Origin: Methylobacillus methanolivorans
GTDB taxonomy: Bacteria > Pseudomonadota > Gammaproteobacteria > Burkholderiales > Methylophilaceae
Length of the DNA stretch: 64,000 bases
Assembly: GCF_020531845.1 (NCBI RefSeq)
Contig: NZ_JAJAVF010000003.1
Coordinates: 124,001-188,000 of the forward strand
Direction: 5' to 3'
Shown here one piece after another: positions 44,229 to 53,009 of the stretch; positions within the stretch are counted from its first letter, which is position 1, and the number at the start of each line of letters is the position of its first letter. The translations under genes were made by a program, and so were the position numbers. The notes beneath the pieces were generated by a model that saw nothing but the letters and a program-made list of their open reading frames with translations, searched no databases and was not told the origin of the DNA.

Positions 44229-45175
44229 TGGCCCATTATCCCATTAGTTTCCTTGCAACCCCAGCCCTGCTGATCGCCGCCCTGTTGCTGGATCGGCTGC
44301 TAGGCGAGCCTGGACGCTGGCATCCGCTGGTAGGTTTTGGCAACCTGGCCTCCACACTGGAAAAACGCCTCAATCGCCAGCATGCGCCACTCACGGCGCG
44401 CGTGATGGGCCTGCTAGCCTGGCTGACCTTGCTGCTGCCAGCATTTGTGCTGGCCTACTGGCTCACGCAACTCACGTATGGCTGGCTAGTCGACATCGTG
44501 CTGCTGTATTTCGCTATCGGTGCACGCAGCCTCAAGGAGCATGCCTTGCGCATTTACCACGCACTCTCCCGGCAAGATTTACCTGCCGCACGCCATGCCG
44601 TGGGGATGATTGTGAGTCGTGACACCGCTGAACTCAACGAGCGTGACATTGCCACCGCCAGCGTGGAATCGGTACTGGAAAACGGCAATGATGCCATTTT
44701 TGGTGCGATATTCTGGTTTGTGCTCTTAGGCGGCCCTGGCGCACTGTTGTTCAGGCTAGCCAACACGCTAGATGCCATGTGGGGCTACCGCACCCCGCGC
44801 TTTCTTTATTTCGGCTGGGCCGCCGCACGGTTAGATGATCTGCTCAACCTTATCCCCGCCAGGCTGACAGCCTTGAGCTATGCGCTGTGTGGGCATATTA
44901 GGAGTGGATTATCGTGCTGGTGGCAACAAGCACGGCTATGGTACAGCCCCAATGCGGGGCCGGTGATGGCCGCAGGCGCAGGCGCTTTGCAGGTCACACT
45001 GGGAGGCAAAGCGCGCTACCACGGGCAAGATAAGCTACGCCCCACACTAGGCACAGGGCCAGCCGCCTCGGCACCCAGCATTAATGCCGCGGTTCGGCTG
45101 GTAGATCGCAGCATTGTGATCTGGTGTTTGGTGATTATCGTGGCTTACGCCTTGCTCGGAGCATGCCATGCTTGA
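44222..45175 (+). CDS. cbiB: Adenosylcobinamide-phosphate synthase
   Basis: This 317-aa inner-membrane enzyme (CbiB; CobD in Pseudomonas naming) joins cobyric acid with aminopropanol phosphate. It has several hydrophobic helices, the family motif [20 protein letters not shown], the block [23 protein letters not shown] split across two helices, and [17 protein letters not shown]. The ATG at 44222 gives a 17-residue lead before the conserved DRLLGEP, usual for the family. Its 3' end overlaps the aminotransferase gene by 8 bp. The first 7 bp overlap the divergent cobQ start. Confidence 0.95.
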   Translation: MSLAHYPISFLATPALLIAALLLDRLLGEPGRWHPLVGFGNLASTLEKRLNRQHAPLTARVMGLLAWLTLLLPAFVLAYWLTQLTYGWLVDIVLLYFAIGARSLKEHALRIYHALSRQDLPAARHAVGMIVSRDTAELNERDIATASVESVLENGNDAIFGAIFWFVLLGGPGALLFRLANTLDAMWGYRTPRFLYFGWAAARLDDLLNLIPARLTALSYALCGHIRSGLSCWWQQARLWYSPNAGPVMAAGAGALQVTLGGKARYHGQDKLRPTLGTGPAASAPSINAAVRLVDRSIVIWCLVIIVAYALLGACHA

Positions 45176-46172
45176 GCACGGAGGCAACTTGCACCATGCG
45201 AGCCAGCAATACGGCATCTCATTAGCAGATTGGTTAGACCTTTCCACTGGTATCAACCCGCATGGCTACCCGGTGCCAGACATTCCCACAGCAGCCTGGC
45301 AACGCCTGCCAGAAACGGATCAGCAACTAGAAGACATTGCGGCACATTATTACGGTGCCCAGCACCTGCTGACGACTGCAGGCTCGCAAGCCGCGATACA
45401 AACATTGCCCAGGCTACGCGCAACATGTCGGGTAAGCTTCCTTGGCCCCATGTATGCAGAGCACGCGCATGCCTGGCGACAACAAGGGCATCACGTCAGC
45501 GAACTCCTGCACCTGCCCGAAACCAGCGAACTCGCTAATATCGACGTACTGATTCTATGCAACCCTAACAACCCCACTGCTCGGTTGATTCCCCCGGAAA
45601 CGCTGCTGATCTGGCACCAGGCACTGGCCCAGCATGGTGGCTGGCTCATTGTTGATGAAGCCTTCATGGATACAACACCGGAGCATAGCGTGGCCGCATT
45701 CAGCCACTTGCCCTGCCTGATTATCTTACGTTCATTGGGTAAATTTTTTGGCCTCGCCGGTGCCAGGATCGGGTTTCTGCTTGCCGATCCAACATTATTG
45801 CGCAGCGCAGCAGATATTTTAGGTCCTTGGCCTGTCACTGGCCCCGCAAGAATCGTGGCCCAGGCCGCATTGGCGGATGTAAGCTGGCAAGAGCAGAACC
45901 GCGCCAGGCTAATCAAAGAAAGCCAACAACTAGCTACGTTATTACAAGGATCTGGCCTAGATACGCTCAATGGTTGCGCATTGTTTCAATGGCTGAAGCC
46001 GGATCATGCTGAGGACCAGCATAGACAACTGGCAAGCCGGGGGATATGGACACGCCATTTCCCTGCCCAGCAAGGGCTACGCATTGGGCTACCTACCATA
46101 GAGGGCTGGAGCAAGCTGCGTCAGGCGCTGCTAGCACTCGGGCTAGCAGACTCACCCCAGTTCAGCGATTAA
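45168..46172 (+). CDS. cobD: L-threonine-O-3-phosphate decarboxylase
   Basis: This 334-aa PLP enzyme is called CobD in Salmonella and CobC in Pseudomonas. It decarboxylates threonine phosphate to the aminopropanol phosphate used by CbiB. It is an aminotransferase class I/II fold with HGGNLHHASQQYG and LDLSTGINPHGYP at the N-terminus, TTAGSQAAIQTLP, CNPNNPT, and the PLP-Lys motif SLGKFFGLAGARIG. It overlaps cbiB by 8 bp, matching the biochemical partnership. Its 3' end overlaps the convergent phosphatase gene by 11 bp. Confidence 0.93.
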   Translation: MLEHGGNLHHASQQYGISLADWLDLSTGINPHGYPVPDIPTAAWQRLPETDQQLEDIAAHYYGAQHLLTTAGSQAAIQTLPRLRATCRVSFLGPMYAEHAHAWRQQGHHVSELLHLPETSELANIDVLILCNPNNPTARLIPPETLLIWHQALAQHGGWLIVDEAFMDTTPEHSVAAFSHLPCLIILRSLGKFFGLAGARIGFLLADPTLLRSAADILGPWPVTGPARIVAQAALADVSWQEQNRARLIKESQQLATLLQGSGLDTLNGCALFQWLKPDHAEDQHRQLASRGIWTRHFPAQQGLRIGLPTIEGWSKLRQALLALGLADSPQFSD

Positions 46173-46737
46173 CGTAGGCTACCTTCGTGACACGGTCATC
46201 CAGAATGATCTTGCTCACGCTGGCATAATCCACCTGTAATTTAAACGTGTGCACCAAAGGCAATTCCAGCGCATATCCCGTCAAGGCACGGATAACACCT
46301 GCATGCGTGAACACCAGCGCTGGCTGGTCATCATGCTGCAACTCTGCAATAAAGGCTTGCGCACGCTGTGAAAGTTGCAAGAAAGATTCCCCGTTCGGCG
46401 GCACATGGCGCACATGATCTTCTGCCCAAACATCCACCAGGCCACGTGGAATATCATTCCAGGACTGCATTTCCCAATCGCCAAAATTCAGCTCCTTGAG
46501 CCTGGCATCCCGCTTTACCGTGATTTGTGGACTGAATGTCGCCGCCATCGCCTCTGCCAACTTGACGCAACGCTGCAACGGGCTGCTATAAATCACGGGA
46601 TTACGCAGATGCCCGAGTTTAGGATGCAGGGCTTCAAACTCGGCAAGAAAAGTTTCTGTCACATCAACATCGCTATGCCCGTAACAGGTGCCAGGCAACA
46701 CGGCAGGCGTCGTATGACGCACCAGGTAAATTTCCAA
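46162..46737 (-). CDS. cobC: Alpha-ribazole phosphatase, histidine phosphatase family
   Basis: This 191-aa phosphatase removes the phosphate from alpha-ribazole phosphate or adenosylcobalamin 5'-phosphate. The catalytic motif is IYLVRHTTP near the N-terminus (RHT instead of RHG, usual for CobC), followed by CYGHSDVDVT, SSPLQRCVKLAEAM, ELNFGDWEMQSW and the second histidine in VFTHAGVIRAL. No ATG is suitably placed; TTG 46737 follows GGAGTAAGTGA at good spacing and gives the family N-terminus MEIYLVRHT, so I use it. A longer open frame reaches into cobS and is rejected. It lies 16 bp after cobS on the same strand. Confidence 0.93.
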   Translation of the reverse strand: MEIYLVRHTTPAVLPGTCYGHSDVDVTETFLAEFEALHPKLGHLRNPVIYSSPLQRCVKLAEAMAATFSPQITVKRDARLKELNFGDWEMQSWNDIPRGLVDVWAEDHVRHVPPNGESFLQLSQRAQAFIAELQHDDQPALVFTHAGVIRALTGYALELPLVHTFKLQVDYASVSKIILDDRVTKVAYVNR

Positions 46738-46753
46738 ATCACTTACTCCACAC

Positions 46754-47506
46754 TCAATTTGCCACGCATAGCAATACGCCCAGATAAAACGCCAGCTCAG
46801 TGAACTGCTGCATGGCACCCAGGCAATCTCCGGTGTATCCACCCAGGCGCTGCCTGAGCTTACGACTGAACCAAAGCCAAACCAGCACAACAGGCACCCA
46901 CGCCAACCACAAGCCAGCAGGCAACAAAGCCAGTGGCGCAAAGCCGGTGAATAATGCCACGCCTAAGCTGGTAGCACTCAGCTTGTGCGCCAGCGGCTTA
47001 GCCTTGCCTTCTTCCCGCACATACTCCTGCGAAGCAATGACCAACACGGCAGCCAGGCGGCTCACCGCATGCGCTGCCAACATCACGAAAGGTAATATCT
47101 CCAGGGGAATATGGCTTAGGCTAACAAATTTGAGCAGCAAGGCCAGCACCAAGGCGATCGCCCCATAACTGCCGATGCGTGAATCCTTCATGATGGTGAG
47201 CACCTGCTCCTTGGTCCAGCCGCCACCGAGACCATCCATGGTGTCTGCCAGCCCATCTTCATGAAACGCACCCGTCAGCCACACACTAGCCACCATACTC
47301 AGGATGATCGCCACCATCACAGGCAACTGCAGGTGCAAACTTGCCAACAACACCAGCGCGGCAAGTAAACCCACAATCATGCCGACTAATGGGAAATAGC
47401 GTGCGGCATCATTCAACTCTGCCGGATCAAAGCCTTTGATAGCAGGCAAGGGCAGGCGCGTCAGAAAGCCCAATGCTAGGAGAAACAAGCGCCACTGATG
47501 CTTCAT
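46754..47506 (-). CDS. cobS: Adenosylcobinamide-GDP ribazoletransferase (cobalamin synthase)
   Basis: This 250-aa inner-membrane enzyme joins adenosylcobinamide-GDP with alpha-ribazole (phosphate). It has about six hydrophobic helices. Diagnostic motifs are LALGFLTRLPLP at the start, the Mg-binding HEDGLADTMDGLGGG, RIGSYGAIALVLALLLKF, and the C-terminal GGYTGDCLGAMQQ. Length fits the family (about 250 aa). Its start overlaps the cobT stop by 4 bp, and it is followed by cobC, so cobT-cobS-cobC form one unit. Confidence 0.97.
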   Translation of the reverse strand: MKHQWRLFLLALGFLTRLPLPAIKGFDPAELNDAARYFPLVGMIVGLLAALVLLASLHLQLPVMVAIILSMVASVWLTGAFHEDGLADTMDGLGGGWTKEQVLTIMKDSRIGSYGAIALVLALLLKFVSLSHIPLEILPFVMLAAHAVSRLAAVLVIASQEYVREEGKAKPLAHKLSATSLGVALFTGFAPLALLPAGLWLAWVPVVLVWLWFSRKLRQRLGGYTGDCLGAMQQFTELAFYLGVLLCVAN

Positions 47507-48570
47507 GAAGCATCCTGGCGGCTGATATTTGCAGAATCAAATGAAGCCATCTGGTTGAGAAAATTCACGGCAGCCTGCACTAGCGGGTAAGCCAGCGCTG
47601 CCCCCGTTCCCTCACCCAGTCGCAAACCAAGATTCAGCAATGGCTTCGCCTGCAACTGCTCCAACACCAACTGATGTCCAGCCTCATCAGAACAATGCGC
47701 AAAAATACAATACTCCAATATGGCAGGAGCAATGCGGCTCGCCACCAGCAAAGCAGCTGTGGCAATAAAACCATCAATCAACAAAGCCACCCGGCGTTCC
47801 GCAGCGCCCAGCATGGCACCCACCATCATGGCAATCTCAAAGCCACCAAATGTTCTCAATACAGCCAAAGGGTCACTACTATCCACTTTATGCCGCGCAA
47901 TTGCCTGACTGATGACCTCTGCCTTGTGAGCGACACCTGCATCATCCAGGCCAGTGCCCCTCCCAACACATTGTTCCACCGGCAAATTGCATAGTACCGC
48001 CACCAGCGCCGAGGCCGAAGTAGTATTACCTATCCCCATTTCGCCAAAACCCATGATGTTAGTGCCAGCATCTGCCTCTGACTGGGCGAGCTTATAACCC
48101 TTGATCAAGGCTTGGGCACACATACTGGAAGACATGGCCGCCATCTTGAGGAAATTATTAGTGCCCATGCTGACCTTGGCGCGTATCAATTCCGGATGCG
48201 CAGAAAACTCATGACACACCCCTGCATCGACAATCCGGATACGCATGCCATTTTGCTGGGTAAACACATTAATACCTGCGCCACCGGCAAGAAAGTTCAT
48301 CACCATTTGCCGCGTCACTTCCTGCGGATATGGGCTGACACCTTCCTCAACCACCCCATGATCACCAGCAAACACCAGCATGGCAGGGCGTTGCAGCACT
48401 GGCGTCAAAGACTGCTGGATTAATCCCAGCTGCAAAGCCACATGCTCCAGCTTGCCCAATGCGCCAATAGGCTTGGTTTTGTTATCGATCTTGGCTTGTA
48501 ATGCAACTGCCAGGCTTTGATCCAAGGGAGGTATAACAAATGCTGGCAAGGACGACGTTGGGAAGCTCAT
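47503..48570 (-). CDS. cobT: Nicotinate-nucleotide-dimethylbenzimidazole phosphoribosyltransferase
   Basis: This 355-aa enzyme activates the lower ligand 5,6-dimethylbenzimidazole to alpha-ribazole phosphate. The motifs are LGKLEHVALQLGLIQ, VFAGDHGVVEEGVSPYP, FGEMGIGNTTSASALVAVL, and the catalytic Glu in LRLGEGTGAALAYPL. Together with BluB at 24.1 kb it indicates DMB-type cobalamin. First gene of the minus-strand cobT-cobS-cobC unit. Its promoter would lie in the 100-odd bp between 48570 and the tRNA promoter. Confidence 0.98.
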   Translation of the reverse strand: MSFPTSSLPAFVIPPLDQSLAVALQAKIDNKTKPIGALGKLEHVALQLGLIQQSLTPVLQRPAMLVFAGDHGVVEEGVSPYPQEVTRQMVMNFLAGGAGINVFTQQNGMRIRIVDAGVCHEFSAHPELIRAKVSMGTNNFLKMAAMSSSMCAQALIKGYKLAQSEADAGTNIMGFGEMGIGNTTSASALVAVLCNLPVEQCVGRGTGLDDAGVAHKAEVISQAIARHKVDSSDPLAVLRTFGGFEIAMMVGAMLGAAERRVALLIDGFIATAALLVASRIAPAILEYCIFAHCSDEAGHQLVLEQLQAKPLLNLGLRLGEGTGAALAYPLVQAAVNFLNQMASFDSANISRQDAS

Positions 48571-48662
48571 GAAATTTACTTTTCAAATCAAGCCCGAAGC
48601 ATAACCGACCCCGCCATTTTTTTAAACTAGAGGAATAAAACCGGAAAATTTTCGATCTCAGC

Positions 48663-48690
48663 TAGACGAAACGCCGAAGTTTGCTATAAT
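48663..48690 (+). promoter_or_regulatory. Promoter of tRNA-Phe
   Basis: TAGACG (48663-48668) and a perfect TATAAT (48685-48690) are spaced 16 bp, about 48 nt before the tRNA. A GC-containing discriminator follows, as is common for stable-RNA promoters. Confidence 0.65.
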
Positions 48691-48737
48691 GCTGGCCTTG
48701 CGTGAGCTTCTAGAGCCAACGTAATCCAAGTAGTAAA

Positions 48738-48813
48738 GGCCAGGTAGCTCAGTTGGTAGAGCAGCGGATTGAAAATCCGCGTGTCGACGGTTCGATTCCG
48801 CCCCTGGCCACCA
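48738..48813 (+). tRNA. tRNA-Phe (GAA)
   Basis: This 76-nt cloverleaf includes an encoded CCA. The acceptor stem GGCCAGG pairs with CCTGGCC. The D-arm is GCTC-AGTTGGTAGA-GC, the anticodon stem-loop GCGGA-TTGAAAA-TCCGC with GAA at 48771-48773, and the T-loop TTCGATT. It is a single tRNA, not part of a cluster. Confidence 0.98.
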
Positions 48814-48821
48814 AGGAATAT

Positions 48822-48857
48822 CAAAGGGTTAGCTTCAGTGATGAGCTAGCCCTTTTT
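48822..48857 (+). terminator. Terminator downstream of tRNA-Phe
   Basis: Stem AAAGGGTTAGC / GCTAGCCCTTT (one G-T pair) is followed by a T-run, 9 nt after the tRNA. It ends the tRNA transcript before the ASCH gene. Confidence 0.85.
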
Positions 48858-48968
48858 CATTTTTAGCAATTTCCTGCAAAACATTGCGCGCCTGAGCATT
48901 TCAGGCGCCTTTGATAGTCGCACCTGTACAATGTCCGCTTTGGCTATCTCGTCTTATCTAAAAGCCTC

Positions 48969-49406
48969 ATGAAAGCCCTCTCCTTTTATCAACCTATTGC
49001 CTGGATGTTGGCCCATGGTCATTTTGTTGTCGATGACAGAACCTGGATTCCTTATTACCGAGGGCCAATCGCGATTCATGCCAGCAAAACAGGGCTAGAG
49101 GAATATATTCATTACTGTAGGCAGATTGCTGGCGTTGATGTGCCTGATATGGTCGACCTCGAGCGTGGGGGGATTATCGGCGTGGGTGAGCTGGTTGATG
49201 TGCTGAGGCCTGGTGAATCCGGTGGCTTCCCGCTTGAAAAGCGCGCCTATAGCGGCCCCGGTCACTATGGGCTGGTCTTTGCCAATGTGACCCCTGTGGC
49301 ATTCATTCCATACCGTGGAAAGCCCGGGCTGTTTGATCTCGATTTCGACCCTCGAACTTACCAAGCGCCCAAGGTTATTGCCCCCCAGAGAAACTTATTC
49401 GATTAA
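48969..49406 (+). CDS. ASCH-domain protein
   Basis: This 145-aa protein has the ASCH (PUA-like) signature: the N-terminal KALSFYQPIAWMLAHG, a pair of short strands ending YYRGPIAIHASKTG, GGIIGVGELVDVL, and HYGLVFANVTPVAFIPYRG. ASCH proteins are thought to bind RNA or modified nucleosides; some hydrolyse N4-acetylcytidine. Conserved Lys2 and the IHASK lysine are in the places used by the hydrolases, but the activity here is not shown. It is followed 18 bp later by a metalloprotease-like gene, probably the same transcript. Confidence 0.85.
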   Translation: MKALSFYQPIAWMLAHGHFVVDDRTWIPYYRGPIAIHASKTGLEEYIHYCRQIAGVDVPDMVDLERGGIIGVGELVDVLRPGESGGFPLEKRAYSGPGHYGLVFANVTPVAFIPYRGKPGLFDLDFDPRTYQAPKVIAPQRNLFD

Positions 49407-49424
49407 AACACCCTATTATTCCCC

Positions 49425-49946
49425 ATGGCACATCTTCCCTATCTTAACGGCTACCCCGCACCTCTGCTGGCACAGGTCTGCACCATGCTGGAACAAGGGC
49501 GGCTGGGTCAGTGGATAGCGCATAAATACCCTGCGCGGCATGACGTGCAAACGGATAAGTCGCTGTATCAATATGTCTCTGACATCAAACAGCGGTATCT
49601 GAAGAATGCCCCTGCTCTCGCGAAAATACTGTTTGATAACCAGCAACATCCAGTAAAGGGAACGCTAGGGACGAATACCTTTGTCGCCCGGGTGCAAGGC
49701 AATAAGCTAAAGAACAAGAATGAAATACGTATTGCCGCGCTTTTTCGTGAGGCGCCCGCAGAGTTTCTACGGATGATTGTGGTACATGAACTCGCGCATC
49801 TGAAGGAAAAAGACCACAACAAAGCCTTTTACCAATTGTGCGTGCATATGGAACCCGATTACTTGCAGCTGGAGTTTGATATGCGTGTATGGCTGACTTG
49901 GCGCGAGTATCAACCGTCATTGACTGCAAAATCTGTTCCTGCCTAA
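49425..49946 (+). CDS. YgjP-like (M48-type) zinc metallopeptidase
   Basis: This 173-aa soluble protein has the zinc protease motif HELAHLKEKDH (residues 121-131, HExxH with a further His), followed by KAFYQLCVHMEPDYLQLEFDMR. The layout fits the YgjP/DUF45 metal-dependent hydrolases. There is no signal peptide, so it should act in the cytosol. Substrates are not known. It lies 18 bp after the ASCH gene. About 170 bp of non-coding sequence follow before the metal efflux locus. Confidence 0.85.
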   Translation: MAHLPYLNGYPAPLLAQVCTMLEQGRLGQWIAHKYPARHDVQTDKSLYQYVSDIKQRYLKNAPALAKILFDNQQHPVKGTLGTNTFVARVQGNKLKNKNEIRIAALFREAPAEFLRMIVVHELAHLKEKDHNKAFYQLCVHMEPDYLQLEFDMRVWLTWREYQPSLTAKSVPA

Positions 49947-50114
49947 ATGTAGCCCTTCATGCAACTTTGATCCATGTCATCGGACTGTCAAAAAGCAGTG
50001 ATACTATCTTAATAAGAGATCAACAATTACTCCTGATCTTCTGCCATCTGGTTGTCAAATAAGCACAAAAGCTTTATCTTAGGCTCGTATTTCATAGGCG
50101 TCCCAATCACTTTA

Positions 50115-50516
50115 ATGCTTTCCCGGCGGTTCAAGAAATTTTCCATGTATCTGGTATTGCTGCTTGCCATGCTGCAAGTGCTTTCGCCATTGATACATGC
50201 GCACCCTGCCGGGACACCATTGTCAGGAATGGGTAGCGGTATCCATGTGCATGACGTCCTCAGCGGGTTTGACAACAACTGGACCATGCCAGTCGTCCAT
50301 ACCCAGCATCATTACGTGCAGGTGATTGGCGTAGGCAATGCCTATGAGCCCGAGCGCCTGAATTTACCCAACCTATTCCTGCTAGCCTCCTGCCTGCTGC
50401 TTGCCTTGTGTTTTGGCGGCGCAACGCGCCGTGTCTATTGGCGCGAGCATAACTGCCGCCCCACTCCTACCCCTACCTATTTCAGCTCCCCGCTGCGCGC
50501 CCCACCTCTACGTTGA
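50115..50516 (+). CDS. His-rich small membrane-anchored protein preceding the metal efflux operon
   Basis: This protein of about 133 aa has an N-terminal hydrophobic segment (residues 10-29), a histidine-rich periplasmic loop (H28, H30, H44, H46, H62, H65, H66, in IHAHPAG, IHVHD, VHTQHHY) and a C-terminal membrane helix at about 87-102. I use ATG 50115; TTG 50052 and ATG 50145 are alternatives, and no strong Shine-Dalgarno decides. It precedes the RND operon by about 90 bp on the same strand. The histidines suggest metal binding, perhaps sensing or chaperoning for the pump. I do not recognise a named family. Confidence 0.6.
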   Translation: MLSRRFKKFSMYLVLLLAMLQVLSPLIHAHPAGTPLSGMGSGIHVHDVLSGFDNNWTMPVVHTQHHYVQVIGVGNAYEPERLNLPNLFLLASCLLLALCFGGATRRVYWREHNCRPTPTPTYFSSPLRAPPLR

Positions 50517-50607
50517 TTCATCCCCACTAGCCTAGCGCTGTTTTGCGCTGGACGCTGTGCTCTGCATTGTGTTGGAGCACTGGATCAACCATTAGAGGGT
50601 CTCGATT

Positions 50608-51891
50608 TTGAAAGCATCTCGAACGACATGGCTTGTGTTCGCCATGTGTTGCCTATTTTTCCAGGCGCAAGCCGCACCTGATGAATTAGACGGCAATGAA
50701 GCATTTCCTCCCATTCATATCGACCATGACGATGTGCTGGAGGGTAGTACAACACTTTCCATGTTTCAGGTGTTGGAAGCAGCCTATGCCCGCAACCCGC
50801 AGCAAAAGCTGTTGCAGGCGCTGGATGGCGAGGCGCAAGCCAGCTATACACGTGCCAAAAGCATGTTGCCCATGGCACCTGCCGTGGGTGTTCGCCACGT
50901 CAACGATAGCCTCAGTAGTGGCCGCGGGGAGCGTGAGTGGGAAGCTGGCTTGGACTTGCCAGTCTGGTTACCGGGGCAGCGCGCCGCCAGGCAAGCCGTT
51001 GCAGACCATGCCCAGGAAGGGGTAGCAGCAAGCCGGGAAGGCTTCATGATGCAACTCGCAGGACTAGTGCGCGACACGGTCTGGGATGTGGCAATGCGGG
51101 AAAATGACCTCAAGCTGGCACAATACCGGCACAAGAACGCGCAAGCCATCCATAAAGATGTCATGGCGCGTTTCAAGGCCGGGGAACTGCCACGCACCGA
51201 CACTATGCTGGCCGAGGATGAAACCTTGAAAGCACAAGCCGCGGTTATCCGAGCTGAGGCCGAAGTCAAGCATGCAAGGCATCGCTATACGCAGCTCACC
51301 GGCCTCGATATCTTGCCAGCCCGGCCTACAGAAGATTTGGCCAGTATCCGCACTTTGCAGGACAACCATCCTTTGTTGAAGGAAGCCAGAACCAAGCTGG
51401 CGCTGGCAGAAGACGAAGTGCATCTGGTGAATATCGAAAAACGCGAGAACCCGATGGTGAACGTGGGTACGCGCACCATTCGCGGCGGCTTTGATACCCA
51501 ATTCAACAGCGCGCTCACTGTGAGCCTGCGCATCCCCTTCGATGCAGAAGTGCGCTCAGCTCCCATGCTAGCTGCTGCCAACAGCAACTTGGCCCGAGCC
51601 TCGGCAGAGCTGGAACGGCTACGCCTGGTGATGCAGACCATGCTGCATGAAGCCATGCACAACCTGGAAGTCACTCACGAAGAACTGGAGATTGCCACGC
51701 GCCAGCGTGACCTTGCACAGGAAAACCTGCGCCTGTCCCGCAAGGCTTTCCAGCTTGGTGAAAGCGATCTGGTGAGCCTCATGCGCATCCAGGCACTGGC
51801 CACTGAAGCAGAGCGGGCATATCGCAGCCGCCAAACCCAAATGAAATGGGACATTGCCAAATACAATCAGGCAGTAGGAGTTTTGCCATGA
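50608..51891 (+). CDS. Outer-membrane factor of heavy-metal efflux (TolC/CzcC family)
   Basis: This 427-aa outer-membrane channel protein has a signal peptide at residues 1-22 (ending FFQAQA), then two TolC-like repeats of long amphipathic helices (FQVLEAAYARNPQQKLLQAL; LRLSRKAFQLGESDLVSLMRIQ). It starts with TTG at 50608, supported by AGAGGG 8 nt upstream. Its stop overlaps the start of the membrane-fusion gene (ATGA). With the next two genes it forms a tripartite pump that exports metal ions from periplasm or cytosol. CzcC/CusC-like by gene order. Confidence 0.92.
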   Translation: MKASRTTWLVFAMCCLFFQAQAAPDELDGNEAFPPIHIDHDDVLEGSTTLSMFQVLEAAYARNPQQKLLQALDGEAQASYTRAKSMLPMAPAVGVRHVNDSLSSGRGEREWEAGLDLPVWLPGQRAARQAVADHAQEGVAASREGFMMQLAGLVRDTVWDVAMRENDLKLAQYRHKNAQAIHKDVMARFKAGELPRTDTMLAEDETLKAQAAVIRAEAEVKHARHRYTQLTGLDILPARPTEDLASIRTLQDNHPLLKEARTKLALAEDEVHLVNIEKRENPMVNVGTRTIRGGFDTQFNSALTVSLRIPFDAEVRSAPMLAAANSNLARASAELERLRLVMQTMLHEAMHNLEVTHEELEIATRQRDLAQENLRLSRKAFQLGESDLVSLMRIQALATEAERAYRSRQTQMKWDIAKYNQAVGVLP

Positions 51892-53009
51892 ACATGAACA
51901 AGATCACCGTGATAGCGCTCTACCTGGGCTGTAGCCTGCACGCTATCGCGGCAGAAACCATTACCATCACACCGCAGCAACAAGCTTCCCTTGGCATCCG
52001 CACGGGTCAAGCTGAAGCAGTCACTACCGTCCACAGCCTCAAATTGCCCGGCGAGGTGATTCTACCCGTGGGCAAAGAGCATATTGTCAGCGCACCGCAA
52101 GCAGGCCTGATCGACAGGATGTATGTAGGCGCAGGCCAACAGGTGCAGCGCGGTCAACCAATGGCACATCTCAGCAGTCAGGAACTGACGACCCTGCAAC
52201 GTGATTACCTGCAATCGCAAACCCGGCAACGCCTTGCCAAGAAAAATCTGGATCGCGATGCGGAGCTGTTTAAGGATGGCATTATTGCCGAACGCCGTTA
52301 TCTCACCACGCAAGCCGAGTTTGAGGAAGCCGACACCGCCTTGCAACAAGGCCGGCAGAGCCTGCGCATTGCAGGCCTTGGCGATACAACGATTGACGGC
52401 ATCAAGAACGCCCGCCATCTTGGCAGCGGAACGACATTGACAGCGCCCATCAGCGGCCAGGTGATCGAGCAAAACATCAGCACCGGGCAACGTGTAGATC
52501 CTGCGACTGCGCTATTCAGGATTGCCGATCTCTCGACACTATGGCTGCTGATTCATGTGCCGGTTGATGCATTGGGAACTATCCACAATGGCACCAACGT
52601 GACTCTTGATGCCCAGGGGATTAGTGGCAAAGTGATCAGCATTGTGCGCAACACCACCCGCAACCAGCAGACAGTGCAGGTACGCGCCGAATTTCGTGAC
52701 CCTGAACAACGCTTGGTACCGGGGCAATTCGTCGAAGCACAACTGGCACTGAATCAATCAAACGATCAGGCGAATGTCACGCCAATGTTCCGCCTGCCAC
52801 GCACCGCAATCACGCGTTATCAAGGCAAGGCATATGTGTTCAGCCAACGTAGTGCGCAAGATTTCGAGCCGCAACAGGTTGAGGTGGTTGCTGACAATGG
52901 TGCGCACATCACGATCAAGTCTGGCAATGCACTGCGCTACCCCATCGCCATTAGTGGCATCGCCACGCTCAAGGCGATGTGGACCGGCCACTCCGGGGAG
53001 GACAATTAA
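51888..53009 (+). CDS. Periplasmic adaptor of heavy-metal efflux (CzcB/CusB, HlyD family)
   Basis: This 373-aa membrane-fusion protein has a signal peptide at residues 1-22 (ending LHAIAA), then the lipoyl halves (LPGEVILPVGKEHIVSAPQAG, TLTAPISGQVIEQNISTGQ) flanking an alpha-hairpin, and beta-barrel plus membrane-proximal domains (LWLLIHVPVDALGTIHNG). It links the RND pump to the outer-membrane channel. It starts within the CzcC-like stop and ends immediately before the RND gene. No Met-rich N-terminal copper site of the CusB type is evident. Confidence 0.93.
   Translation: MNMNKITVIALYLGCSLHAIAAETITITPQQQASLGIRTGQAEAVTTVHSLKLPGEVILPVGKEHIVSAPQAGLIDRMYVGAGQQVQRGQPMAHLSSQELTTLQRDYLQSQTRQRLAKKNLDRDAELFKDGIIAERRYLTTQAEFEEADTALQQGRQSLRIAGLGDTTIDGIKNARHLGSGTTLTAPISGQVIEQNISTGQRVDPATALFRIADLSTLWLLIHVPVDALGTIHNGTNVTLDAQGISGKVISIVRNTTRNQQTVQVRAEFRDPEQRLVPGQFVEAQLALNQSNDQANVTPMFRLPRTAITRYQGKAYVFSQRSAQDFEPQQVEVVADNGAHITIKSGNALRYPIAISGIATLKAMWTGHSGEDN

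Noticed and set aside
46738..46941. Extended start of the cobC phosphatase
   Set aside because: It would lie inside cobS and be Trp/Cys rich without homology; the TTG at 46737 has a good ribosome site and family N-terminus.
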